Assembly (NCBI GenBank): GCA_002825465.1 | Contig: PJER01000065.1 | Location: 1-13,613 of the forward strand | Origin: Candidatus Thorarchaeota archaeon MP8T_1 | GTDB lineage: Archaea; Asgardarchaeota; Thorarchaeia; Thorarchaeales; Thorarchaeaceae | DNA: 13,613 bases | Reading direction: 5' to 3' | In this document: piece after piece, positions 1 through 7,195 of the stretch | How the letters are laid out: each line of letters begins with the position of its first letter | How positions within the stretch are numbered: position 1 is the stretch's first letter | Notes under the pieces: generated by a model | The model's input: only the letters and a program-made list of their open reading frames with translations | Database searches by the model: none | What the model was told of the DNA's origin: nothing | Program-made: the position numbers and the translations under genes

Positions 1-513
1 TTCAAGAAAATAGTGATTCATGGACCAGCCAGAGAACCTTTTGGTTATATCTTCGTATTGATGTCAGAATCAAATGATGAAAACAGTGCTGAGTTAGAGG
101 AGATCCTTGAATTTCTGATTGTCAGTTTTCTTGGATTCGAGAATGGGCAATTTATTTCAAGACTACGCATTGAAGATTGTTCAACGCAGTCTGGTTTTGA
201 TGTTTTCAATAGTTTCATGGTCAAGTTTTTAGAAATGGGATGGAAAAACGCAAAGAAGAAAATCAAACCACAACCGAGTTCAGTTCTTCAAGGTGTTCTC
301 AATGAACTTAGAGAATACCTATCATTAGACCAGATACTTGCAATTCATCCACTAATATCTAAAGTTGGACCATCATATGTTTGGGTTCCTAATGATATAG
401 CTACTGAAGATGAGGAACGAATAGTTCAGAAGATTTCACAAACACTTGGAAAAATGTATGGACCTGGAATGTATGAAACCTTAGAAGCAGATGTAAAGAA
501 AAGTTTCAGATAA
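1..513 (+). CDS. Unrecognised protein, 3' portion (5' end outside window)
   Basis: The frame is open from the first base, so this is probably the C-terminal part of a longer protein; the GTG at 13 is the first possible start but has no visible upstream context. About 170 residues are present. I do not recognise the family. The visible part opens with a short hydrophobic strand-like segment (GYIFVLM), then an acidic stretch and an amphipathic helix (ELEEILEFLIVSFLG), and ends in a charged helical tail ending KKSFR. No signal peptide or membrane segment is visible and it looks soluble. The mixed strand and helix pattern could fit a longin- or roadblock-like regulatory domain, which are common in Asgard archaea, but this is a guess from composition only. 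It converges on the surface-protein gene at 562 with a 48-base gap in which I see no hairpin. Confidence 0.55.
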   Translation, partial: FKKIVIHGPAREPFGYIFVLMSESNDENSAELEEILEFLIVSFLGFENGQFISRLRIEDCSTQSGFDVFNSFMVKFLEMGWKNAKKKIKPQPSSVLQGVLNELREYLSLDQILAIHPLISKVGPSYVWVPNDIATEDEERIVQKISQTLGKMYGPGMYETLEADVKKSFR

Positions 514-561
514 AGAATCTACTGAGATTGCGAAACAGACTCTGCAAGATTGATAAAATAA

Positions 562-2184
562 TCATAAGTTGTTGGTTGCAACTTTTCGGTATCTTATTGT
601 CCGTATGGTAAATGTCAGAATCACAATTACTGATCCAAAAGATATTGCCCAAAATAATAGCTGTTCCAGAGGTGGCAATGTAAATAATGCACCATTCCCG
701 TTAGTTATTGTTGCATTATTTGGGCTTGTTTGATTGGAATTGGAATACGATTCATTAACATAATCCAAATGGAAATCGTATATGTAAACGGGTATATCAG
801 AAACTAGTTCGCGGCTCGAAGGGACTACTCCAAAATAGGCGACCTCACTATCTGCATCAACAGAATTTAGTCCTCCAATAAAATCTCTTTTTGAAAACGG
901 GATGTCTGCAAAGAATCCAGCACTAGTTGATAACCAAAGGGAGAAAGTACCGCTCAGAGAGAATGCTATTGAGTGATCCGGATGTATTTCTACAGAACTC
1001 AGGTCTTTATCGAATAACTGGACACCAAAATAGAACCCGATATAGGGATTGCCCACTTCATAGAAATAAAATCGTATTAAGGGTTGAAGATCCTGATCGA
1101 ATAAAAAGAAATCAAATCGTACAACATCCGCATATACCGAATACAGAAACTCAAGCTGAATATCAAAACGGATGATATCTCTTATGGCAACTAGAAAAGG
1201 CAGATCGCATACAAAGACTGGTCCATACCAGTCGGTTACATCACTAGAATAGTCTGGTGTATAGATTGCATCACCATTCGAGGAAATATTATCCAGAGTC
1301 AGAATCCTATCCGGCCACCATGTTGGATTCCATTCTGTAACTTGTTCAAACTGTGTAATATTCGAGCAATCATGATGCCATGATTGACTTGAAGTAATTG
1401 GTTGTCTGTACATTAAATTAATTTCACGTAATTGTAGATTGGACCCATCATATTCTCCTTGAGGTCCTCTTGTCCATGAGATACCAATTGATGTTATCTC
1501 TCTATCAACCTCAACCTCACCATCATTTGTAACTACAGCATAGATAGGATCTAGTGATTGACCAATCAAAGTGTAAGGAGTTTCAGTCGCATCATTATAC
1601 CAGAAAGAGATGTAGTCGTTCCAGTCATTTTCAGATTCGAGAGTGTATGCATACCAGGGGCTCAAAGTGACAGGATTATAATGAAAAATCACCCGGTAAT
1701 TAAGGTTCGAATAATCAACATCATTAAGTCCTAATGTAAATACGCTTTTTTTATTTTCATCAAATAGGTAAATCTTGAGAGAACCAGCTTCGCTAGGGTT
1801 ATCATAAAAGCGCAAACGCACTCGAAAATCAAGAATCTCTGAAATCGCAATAGGATTAGGAAATTCCTTTGTAAAGAGAGGACCATATTCATTGTAAGTT
1901 GTCGGGGGAATTTCAGGTACATAAAGAGCAAGCAGACCTGCATGGAGACCTCCAGTTCCAGAAATAACTCCATCAGCATTATATCCTGATGCAGAAGTCT
2001 GTTCAGTCCATCCAGTGGTATTTGTACAGTCATCATGCCAAATGGCTAGTGGGTTGATGCTACTTGCTGGAATGGAAATTACTTCTTGGTAAGCTGTAGG
2101 TTGAATAGCTTGTGCAATAATGAGTCCAATGCAAAAAAATAATGCGACTGATACATTATGGTTCTTCAATCCACCACCAACCAC
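562..2184 (-). CDS. Membrane-anchored surface protein with two tandem extracellular domains
   Basis: This 540-residue protein starts at a GTG preceded by AGGAG four bases upstream. Residues 10-26 form a hydrophobic signal segment. Two copies of a domain follow, roughly residues 48-262 and 267-476. Each opens with a WHxDC-S/T-N motif (WHDDCTN, WHHDCSN), has a GPxF strand in its first half, then an LFDxxxx strand (LFDENKK, LFDQDLQ), and is rich in aromatic beta-strand residues, so a beta-sandwich resembling concanavalin or carbohydrate-binding folds is plausible. A Ser/Asn-rich linker with possible N-glycosylation sites (477-497) leads to one membrane helix (about 506-528) and a short tail containing RYRK. 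The layout implies an envelope protein displayed outside and anchored by its C-terminus. Ligand and family are unknown. It is divergent from uvrA and appears to be a single-gene unit. The conserved Cys of each copy could form a disulfide or bind a ligand. Confidence 0.8.
   Translation of the reverse strand: MVGGGLKNHNVSVALFFCIGLIIAQAIQPTAYQEVISIPASSINPLAIWHDDCTNTTGWTEQTSASGYNADGVISGTGGLHAGLLALYVPEIPPTTYNEYGPLFTKEFPNPIAISEILDFRVRLRFYDNPSEAGSLKIYLFDENKKSVFTLGLNDVDYSNLNYRVIFHYNPVTLSPWYAYTLESENDWNDYISFWYNDATETPYTLIGQSLDPIYAVVTNDGEVEVDREITSIGISWTRGPQGEYDGSNLQLREINLMYRQPITSSQSWHHDCSNITQFEQVTEWNPTWWPDRILTLDNISSNGDAIYTPDYSSDVTDWYGPVFVCDLPFLVAIRDIIRFDIQLEFLYSVYADVVRFDFFLFDQDLQPLIRFYFYEVGNPYIGFYFGVQLFDKDLSSVEIHPDHSIAFSLSGTFSLWLSTSAGFFADIPFSKRDFIGGLNSVDADSEVAYFGVVPSSRELVSDIPVYIYDFHLDYVNESYSNSNQTSPNNATITNGNGALFTLPPLEQLLFWAISFGSVIVILTFTIRTIRYRKVATNNL
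757..2043 (-). repeat. Two diverged copies of a ~210-residue domain
   Basis: Copy 1 covers about 1399-2043 and copy 2 about 757-1386, read on the minus strand. Both start with W-H-x-D-C-x-N and share the order GPxF, a hydrophobic strand ending R-F or E-F, LFD, and a closing strand before a Y-rich end (INLMYR and FHLDYV). The copies are clearly diverged, so this is an old internal duplication visible in protein rather than in DNA. Confidence 0.6.
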
Positions 2185-2261
2185 TTGACTCCTAGATTAT
2201 AATTAGTATAATTGAAGATTTGTAGTTTGCTATCAATCACTTTCTTACGGTGACCATATTC

Positions 2262-2269
2262 TATATATT
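2262..2269 (+). promoter_or_regulatory. Possible TATA box of the uvrA operon
   Basis: TATATATT lies in an A/T-rich patch of the divergent intergenic region. Archaeal transcription normally starts about 25 bases downstream, which would be near 2290 and give an untranslated leader of about 100 bases. A second, weaker candidate (TATTTAG, near 2346) would give a short leader. The call rests on sequence similarity only. Confidence 0.3.
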
Positions 2270-2292
2270 CATTCATTCTCCTGTCTGCTTAC

Positions 2293-2311
2293 TTTCTCAT
2301 ATCGTGAGAAA
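2293..2311. promoter_or_regulatory. Inverted repeat at the predicted uvrA transcription start
   Basis: TTTCTCA and TGAGAAA are perfect 7-base inverted arms around a 5-base spacer (TATCG). The element sits just downstream of the start site predicted from the TATA-like box, where an archaeal repressor operator is often found. It could instead form a small RNA hairpin at the 5' end of the leader. No T-run follows, so it is not a terminator. Function is inferred from position. Confidence 0.35.
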
Positions 2312-2378
2312 CCTCGATCTATCATCAGGCCACATGTTGCTTCGTATTTAGACTGAAGCGGGTGGTTAAACTGATGTA

Positions 2379-2384
2379 GGGAGG
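2379..2384 (+). promoter_or_regulatory. Ribosome binding site of uvrA
   Basis: GGGAGG ends nine bases before the ATG at 2394 and selects it over the out-of-frame ATGs at 2386 and 2390. The same nine-base spacing recurs at other genes in this window. Confidence 0.7.
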
Positions 2385-2393
2385 CATGAATGC

Positions 2394-5228
2394 ATGAGAG
2401 AACACATTAGTGTAGTTAATGCTAGGACGAATAATCTAAAGAATGTGTCAGTAGACATTCCCCGAGACCAACTCACTGTGATTACAGGAGTCAGTGGTTC
2501 AGGGAAAACTTCGTTGGCTTTTGACGTTATTTTTGCAGAAGGGCAGCGCAAGTTCTTCGAATCTATGAGCGCAACTTCTCGTACAATGCTACCGATGCTA
2601 GAACGAGCAGATGTGGACTCAATTCTTGGACTCTCTCCAGTTGTTGCTATAGAACAGCGTACTGGAACACAGAATCCAAGGTCAACGGTTGGGAGTATGA
2701 CAGATATCTCAAGCTACATGAGAATCCTATTCTCAGTGCTTGGACAGGCTCATTGCCCATACTGTAACAAGAAGGTCCAGACACGAAACGCAAACCAAAT
2801 TGTTGATCACCTCATGACACTTCCCGAAGGGACCAGTGTCGAGATACTTGCTCCAGTGAACAAGATCTATGATGAGGACTATCCGTTCCTGTTCGATGAT
2901 ATACGACAGAAAGGATACAAGAGAATCAAGATTGATGGTGAACCATTCACAATCAGCGATAAGATTGAACTCGATGAACAGAGAGAGTATCGAATCGAAG
3001 TCATTGTAGACAGAATCATCATCAAGAAAGACCTCTATCACCAGTTTGCAATATCATTAGAGAATGCAAAACAAGTAGGAAGTGGTTTCATCAGATTCGA
3101 GTTTTCTGATAGTAATATAGCTGAAGACATCGCTACTAAGTTCTATGAAAACTTTGGATGCAAGGAACATCATATCGTGATGCACACGCTTCTACCAGGA
3201 GCCTTCTCTGCAAATCTACCTGAGAATGCATGTCCAACCTGCCTGGGCTTAGGAATGCTGATGAAAGCAGATGCAAGACTAGTAGTGGTTGATCCAAGAA
3301 AGGGTATGAATGATGGCGCCTTGAAATGGTGGGCAAAGTACTGGGCATATAGTCTTAGTCAGCATCTCAACTTCGACTTGAAGACTCCATGGAAGGATCT
3401 ACCTAAAGATGTCCAAGACCAGATACTATTCGGTGTCAGGGAGGAGTTTATCCTTCAGGAACCACCAGATTGGCCAAACAAATATCGACATCGCAATGTA
3501 GGTCAGAAAGTCCGCTTTCTTGGAATCTGTAACTATATTGATAGACATTACAGGAATGACAGAAAGAAAGGAGAGCGATACGAGTGGTATCGCAAGCTCA
3601 TGACTGAACATACATGCCCAGACTGTCAGGGAAAGAAGCTCATCCCACAACGATTGTCAATCACAGTGGAAGGGAAGAACATAGATGAACTGGGTGAATA
3701 TTTCATCAACCATCTTCTTGATTATGTGAACTCCATCAAGATTCCTAAAGATAAAGAGAAGGCTGGTAATCAGGTCATCTCTGAACTGAGGAAACGGATT
3801 CAATTACTCGATGACATAGGTCTCTATTACCTTAGACTCAATCGTCGTGCAAGGACATTGAGTGCGGGTGAGGCTCAGAGGATCAAGCTCTCCACACAGT
3901 TAGGTTCTGAACTCATGGGAATGTTGTATGTGCTAGACGAGCCTTCGATCGGTCTGCATATGCGCGATAGTAACAAGATCATAAACATCCTCAAGCGACT
4001 CCGAGATACAGGAAATACTGTCATTGTGATTGAACATGACCTAGACACCATTAGACAGGCTGACAACATCATCGAGATAGGTCCAGGACCAGGTGTGCAT
4101 GGTGGTAAGATCATGGCACAGGGGAACTACAAAGACATACTCGAGAATCCAAAGTTCCTGACCGGTCACTATCTAGTAGGAAAGAAGAAGATACCTTACT
4201 TCGGAAAGGCTCGAAGCCCGAATGGAAAGTCATTGAAGGTCATAGGTGCTCAAGAGAACAACCTGAAGAATTTATCAGTCGAGTTCCCACTCGGGGTCTT
4301 CATCTGCATAACTGGGGTCTCTGGAAGTGGAAAGAGTACATTGATCGAGGATGTCCTCGGTAAGAAGCTCATCCATGATATGCGAGACCTTCGTGTGATT
4401 CCAGGAAAACTGGACAGAGTAGAGGGGATTGAGAATGTTGCAGATGTTCGAATCGTGGACCAATCACCCATCGGATCTCATTCGAGGAGCATCCCAGCAA
4501 CTTATGTTGGATTCTTCGATAAGATACGAACACTCTATACTGAAACAGAGATGGCACAAGAACGTGGCTACAAGATAGGCAGGTTCAGTTTCAACTCCAC
4601 AGAAGGGCGCTGTGCAGAATGTAACGGAGATGGACTTGTCAGAATCGAACTTCAGTACATGCCAGATATTCAGACAGTATGTCCCATCTGTAAGGGAGCC
4701 AGATTCTCTGAAGAAGTGCTTGAGATAAAATACAAGGGAAAGAACATAGGCGAAGTCTTGAATATGACAATTGAAGAGGCAAACAAGTTCTTCAAAGACA
4801 CTCGACTCATCTATCACAAGACAAAGACAATGATGGAACTCGGTCTTGGGTACCTCAAACTTGGACAACCAGCTCCTACTCTGAGCGGTGGAGAAAGTCA
4901 GAGAATCAAACTCGCAAGAGAGCTTGGTAAACTCAAGAGACTGAAAGATAACCTCTACATCATGGACGAACCTAGTGTGGGTTTGCACATGGAAGACATC
5001 CAGATGCTCCTGAAGACCATCAACAAGCTGGTGGATGCAGGTAACACGGTTATTGTGATAGAACACCATCTCGACATCATCAAGTCCTCGGATTGGGTAA
5101 TTGATCTTGGTCCAGAGGGAGGCGCAGAAGGCGGCGAAGTCATTGCTGAAGGAACTGTTGAGGATATTATCAAGTGCAAGAAATCCTACACGGGTCAGTA
5201 CCTGCAGAGCGTTGTGGAGACCTCCTAG
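2394..5228 (+). CDS. uvrA: UvrA-like excinuclease ABC subunit A
   Basis: UvrA is the ATP-driven DNA-damage sensor of nucleotide excision repair; it loads UvrB, after which UvrC cuts. The 944 residues match the usual length (about 940-950). Walker A motifs are GVSGSGKT (32-39) and GVSGSGKS (641-648); signatures are LSAGE (489-493) and LSGGE (830-834); Walker B segments are LYVLDEP (511) and LYIMDEP (854), with H-loop histidines at 548 and 891. The UvrB-binding region (about 130-235, including VDRIII) is present, unlike in UvrA2-type paralogues. The second zinc module is intact (C740, C743, C763, C766). The first is altered: C256, H259, C280, C283. The normally conserved stretch QSPIGRTPRSNPATY reads QSPIGSHSRSIPATY here. 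No uvrB or uvrC is in the window. A nucleotidyltransferase-like gene follows after 20 bases. It is either a divergent repair UvrA or a paralogue with another DNA-bound target. Confidence 0.93.
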   Translation: MREHISVVNARTNNLKNVSVDIPRDQLTVITGVSGSGKTSLAFDVIFAEGQRKFFESMSATSRTMLPMLERADVDSILGLSPVVAIEQRTGTQNPRSTVGSMTDISSYMRILFSVLGQAHCPYCNKKVQTRNANQIVDHLMTLPEGTSVEILAPVNKIYDEDYPFLFDDIRQKGYKRIKIDGEPFTISDKIELDEQREYRIEVIVDRIIIKKDLYHQFAISLENAKQVGSGFIRFEFSDSNIAEDIATKFYENFGCKEHHIVMHTLLPGAFSANLPENACPTCLGLGMLMKADARLVVVDPRKGMNDGALKWWAKYWAYSLSQHLNFDLKTPWKDLPKDVQDQILFGVREEFILQEPPDWPNKYRHRNVGQKVRFLGICNYIDRHYRNDRKKGERYEWYRKLMTEHTCPDCQGKKLIPQRLSITVEGKNIDELGEYFINHLLDYVNSIKIPKDKEKAGNQVISELRKRIQLLDDIGLYYLRLNRRARTLSAGEAQRIKLSTQLGSELMGMLYVLDEPSIGLHMRDSNKIINILKRLRDTGNTVIVIEHDLDTIRQADNIIEIGPGPGVHGGKIMAQGNYKDILENPKFLTGHYLVGKKKIPYFGKARSPNGKSLKVIGAQENNLKNLSVEFPLGVFICITGVSGSGKSTLIEDVLGKKLIHDMRDLRVIPGKLDRVEGIENVADVRIVDQSPIGSHSRSIPATYVGFFDKIRTLYTETEMAQERGYKIGRFSFNSTEGRCAECNGDGLVRIELQYMPDIQTVCPICKGARFSEEVLEIKYKGKNIGEVLNMTIEEANKFFKDTRLIYHKTKTMMELGLGYLKLGQPAPTLSGGESQRIKLARELGKLKRLKDNLYIMDEPSVGLHMEDIQMLLKTINKLVDAGNTVIVIEHHLDIIKSSDWVIDLGPEGGAEGGEVIAEGTVEDIIKCKKSYTGQYLQSVVETS

Positions 5229-5234
5229 GTCAAC

Positions 5235-5239
5235 AGGAG
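5235..5239 (+). promoter_or_regulatory. Ribosome binding site deciding the start of the double nucleotidyltransferase
   Basis: AGGAG lies between the uvrA stop and two in-frame ATGs. It is three bases from the ATG at 5243 and nine from the ATG at 5249. The nine-base spacing matches uvrA and the SDR gene, so 5249 is preferred. Confidence 0.6.
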
Positions 5240-5248
5240 TTGATGCAA

Positions 5249-7144
5249 ATGGAAGATCCACAAGTAAGAAAGCAGTTCGATGAAGCACTCACACGCTTCA
5301 TCAAGCAAGCAAAAGAAGACAATAGAGTTCTAGCTATAATCGTCTATGGCAGTATAGCGTATGATGAAGTCACAGAGAGATCTAACATCAATGCGTATGT
5401 CATCGTCGATGATGGACAACAACGGACAGCACGACTCGTGGAGTATGGAATTCCGATTGATGTAGAGATCTACAACAAGAATGAGTTCATGCGAAGAGTT
5501 CAACATACAAGAGGAAGAGGAATATGGCAAATCCTAACCTATAGCAAACTGGTCTTCTCCAGAGATTGTTCATTCACAGATTGGTTCAAGAAAAGAAGCA
5601 AGAATGTGGGGGTAAGAGATAGAGGATACCTACAGATGCTGTACTTTATGGCTGTTAAATTTGATCTTCAGAAAGCTGAGAAGTATCTCTATATCAAGAA
5701 CGACCTTGCACACAGCTTTCACTTCTTCCTTCACGGACTTAGTGAATTGGGGTACCTACTCTGTTATCTGAACGATGTCTGGCCACCTCGAGAAGTGATC
5801 CTGAAGGGGAGAGAATTTCTCCCAGAATTGTTTCCTAAGCTCTTTGATGACCTTATCGATACTGAGGTATCAAAAGAGTCTCTTGACAAAGCCATAAGAA
5901 TGGCTTACAAGTACATGGACTCTATTGACATAGAGGTTCACAAACCAGTCCTTGATTTCATCTCAGAAGAGGGAGGGACAGCATCACAGACAGACATTAT
6001 GTTAAGATTTGGTCCTAGAGGAATGGTCATCTTTGAAGCAGAACATCTCCATAGAAGACGAATTCTCAGACGCACTGTTACACCCGTGAAGCTTACGAAG
6101 AAAGGAGTGGTAGAATACAATGAGCCACTTTATCACTTCAATTGGAATTCATTTAATCCAGATGAAGTCCAGCCAACAAGAGTTGGACCTGCTGATGTGG
6201 ATAGAGAACGTGTTCGTGCAGACTATCAGAGTGCCTTGGATGAACTAACTAAGAAATGCGAGATGGATGAATATGTCCTCAACTTCATGGTGGCAGGGAG
6301 TATATCTTATGACACTGTATGGGAAAAATCCGATATCGATTTCATGATTGTCGTCAAAGATGAGCCATATGGAAGACATAGAGGCTTTATTGAGAAGGAT
6401 GTCTTCATGGAAGGAGAGGTTGTAACTCGCGATTACTTCAGAAGAGGAACACACAGGGTGAAGGATGGAAGTATCTTCCACTCCTACTTCTCCAAGAGTA
6501 AACTACTTGTTTCAAAAGACGACTCTATCATAGACTTCTATGAAGATCTAAACAATATGGGTTCCCGTGATGTGGAAGACCTTCTGTTATTGAATTACAT
6601 CTTCTGCAAAGACCTCATCAATAAGGCATACAAAGCCCTCTATGTGAAAGATGACCCTCACTTTGCGTTGAACTTCATCATGTCGGGGATTCGCCGGATC
6701 GCAAATATCGAAGTGCTCATGAACAAGGGGATTCCCCTTCGAGAATCTACAGTACAAGCACTAGAGTACAATCCAGAGTTCTTTAAGACCATCTTCCTTG
6801 AGATGATTCATACTCCTAAGAAGACCTTTGAAGTCATGAGTGAGGTTCTTGAGAAGATGGAGAACTACCTTGATGAGCATCTCAAGACCTTCATTCAACC
6901 AGTCATTCGTTTACTGGAGAAGAAAGATGAGATAACACACTATGATCTGATAGATCACTTCAATGATATCAGGCTACCACTCGATATGAGGGAATTTGTA
7001 GAGATGGGTTTGATTCGTCAGACTGAAGCTTCATTCAGGTTCACGAAGAAGAGCTCTGCAGAGATGATACAACCTGCCTATCAACTAGCCTTCAGGGATT
7101 CGGACCCTGAATTGATGGTTGAGGATTCAATGATAATGCTATAG
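5249..7144 (+). CDS. Two-headed nucleotidyltransferase-fold protein with winged-helix segments
   Basis: The protein has 631 residues and two homologous halves. Each has an N-terminal minimal-nucleotidyltransferase-like domain, a helical bundle, and a probable winged helix-turn-helix (about 230-292 and 548-611). The fold signature is G-S followed by D-x-D. Half one reads GS at 34-35, then SNIN at 45-48, so both metal-binding Asp are replaced by Asn; D71 fits the third acid. Half two reads GS at 350-351, then SDID at 361-364, with the first two Asp intact, but E388 aligns with D71. Members of this fold transfer a nucleotide to RNA, protein or small molecules. The substrate here is unknown. The winged-helix segments suggest nucleic-acid contact or regulation. 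There is no signal peptide, so it is cytosolic. It sits 20 bases after uvrA, ahead of a terminator, so the two are probably cotranscribed. Alternatives are antibiotic adenylylation or a toxin-antitoxin-derived MNT regulator. Confidence 0.75.
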   Translation: MEDPQVRKQFDEALTRFIKQAKEDNRVLAIIVYGSIAYDEVTERSNINAYVIVDDGQQRTARLVEYGIPIDVEIYNKNEFMRRVQHTRGRGIWQILTYSKLVFSRDCSFTDWFKKRSKNVGVRDRGYLQMLYFMAVKFDLQKAEKYLYIKNDLAHSFHFFLHGLSELGYLLCYLNDVWPPREVILKGREFLPELFPKLFDDLIDTEVSKESLDKAIRMAYKYMDSIDIEVHKPVLDFISEEGGTASQTDIMLRFGPRGMVIFEAEHLHRRRILRRTVTPVKLTKKGVVEYNEPLYHFNWNSFNPDEVQPTRVGPADVDRERVRADYQSALDELTKKCEMDEYVLNFMVAGSISYDTVWEKSDIDFMIVVKDEPYGRHRGFIEKDVFMEGEVVTRDYFRRGTHRVKDGSIFHSYFSKSKLLVSKDDSIIDFYEDLNNMGSRDVEDLLLLNYIFCKDLINKAYKALYVKDDPHFALNFIMSGIRRIANIEVLMNKGIPLRESTVQALEYNPEFFKTIFLEMIHTPKKTFEVMSEVLEKMENYLDEHLKTFIQPVIRLLEKKDEITHYDLIDHFNDIRLPLDMREFVEMGLIRQTEASFRFTKKSSAEMIQPAYQLAFRDSDPELMVEDSMIML

Positions 7145-7153
7145 AAACAACTG

Positions 7154-7195
7154 GGACATTCCTTGGTACTCATGGAATGTCCAATTCATTTTTTT
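7154..7195 (+). terminator. Hairpin plus T-run ending the uvrA operon
   Basis: GGACATTCC (7154-7162) and GGAATGTCC (7174-7182) form a perfect 9-base stem with an 11-base loop, followed by seven T at 7189-7195. It lies ten bases after the double nucleotidyltransferase stop. The T-run overlaps the stop codon of the convergent purH gene (7194-7196), so the element tightly separates the two units. The stem can also form in purH mRNA, but no T-run follows it on that strand. Confidence 0.65.

Noticed and set aside
5174..5248. Extended start of the nucleotidyltransferase gene inside uvrA
   Set aside because: It would overlap uvrA by 55 bases and lacks its own ribosome site; AGGAG at 5235-5239 fits the ATG at 5249, and the sequence before it is unlike the protein that follows.
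4464..5288. A 274-codon open frame on the minus strand
   Set aside because: It is fully antisense to the conserved C-terminal ATPase half of uvrA and shows no recognisable protein features; the codon bias of uvrA creates it.
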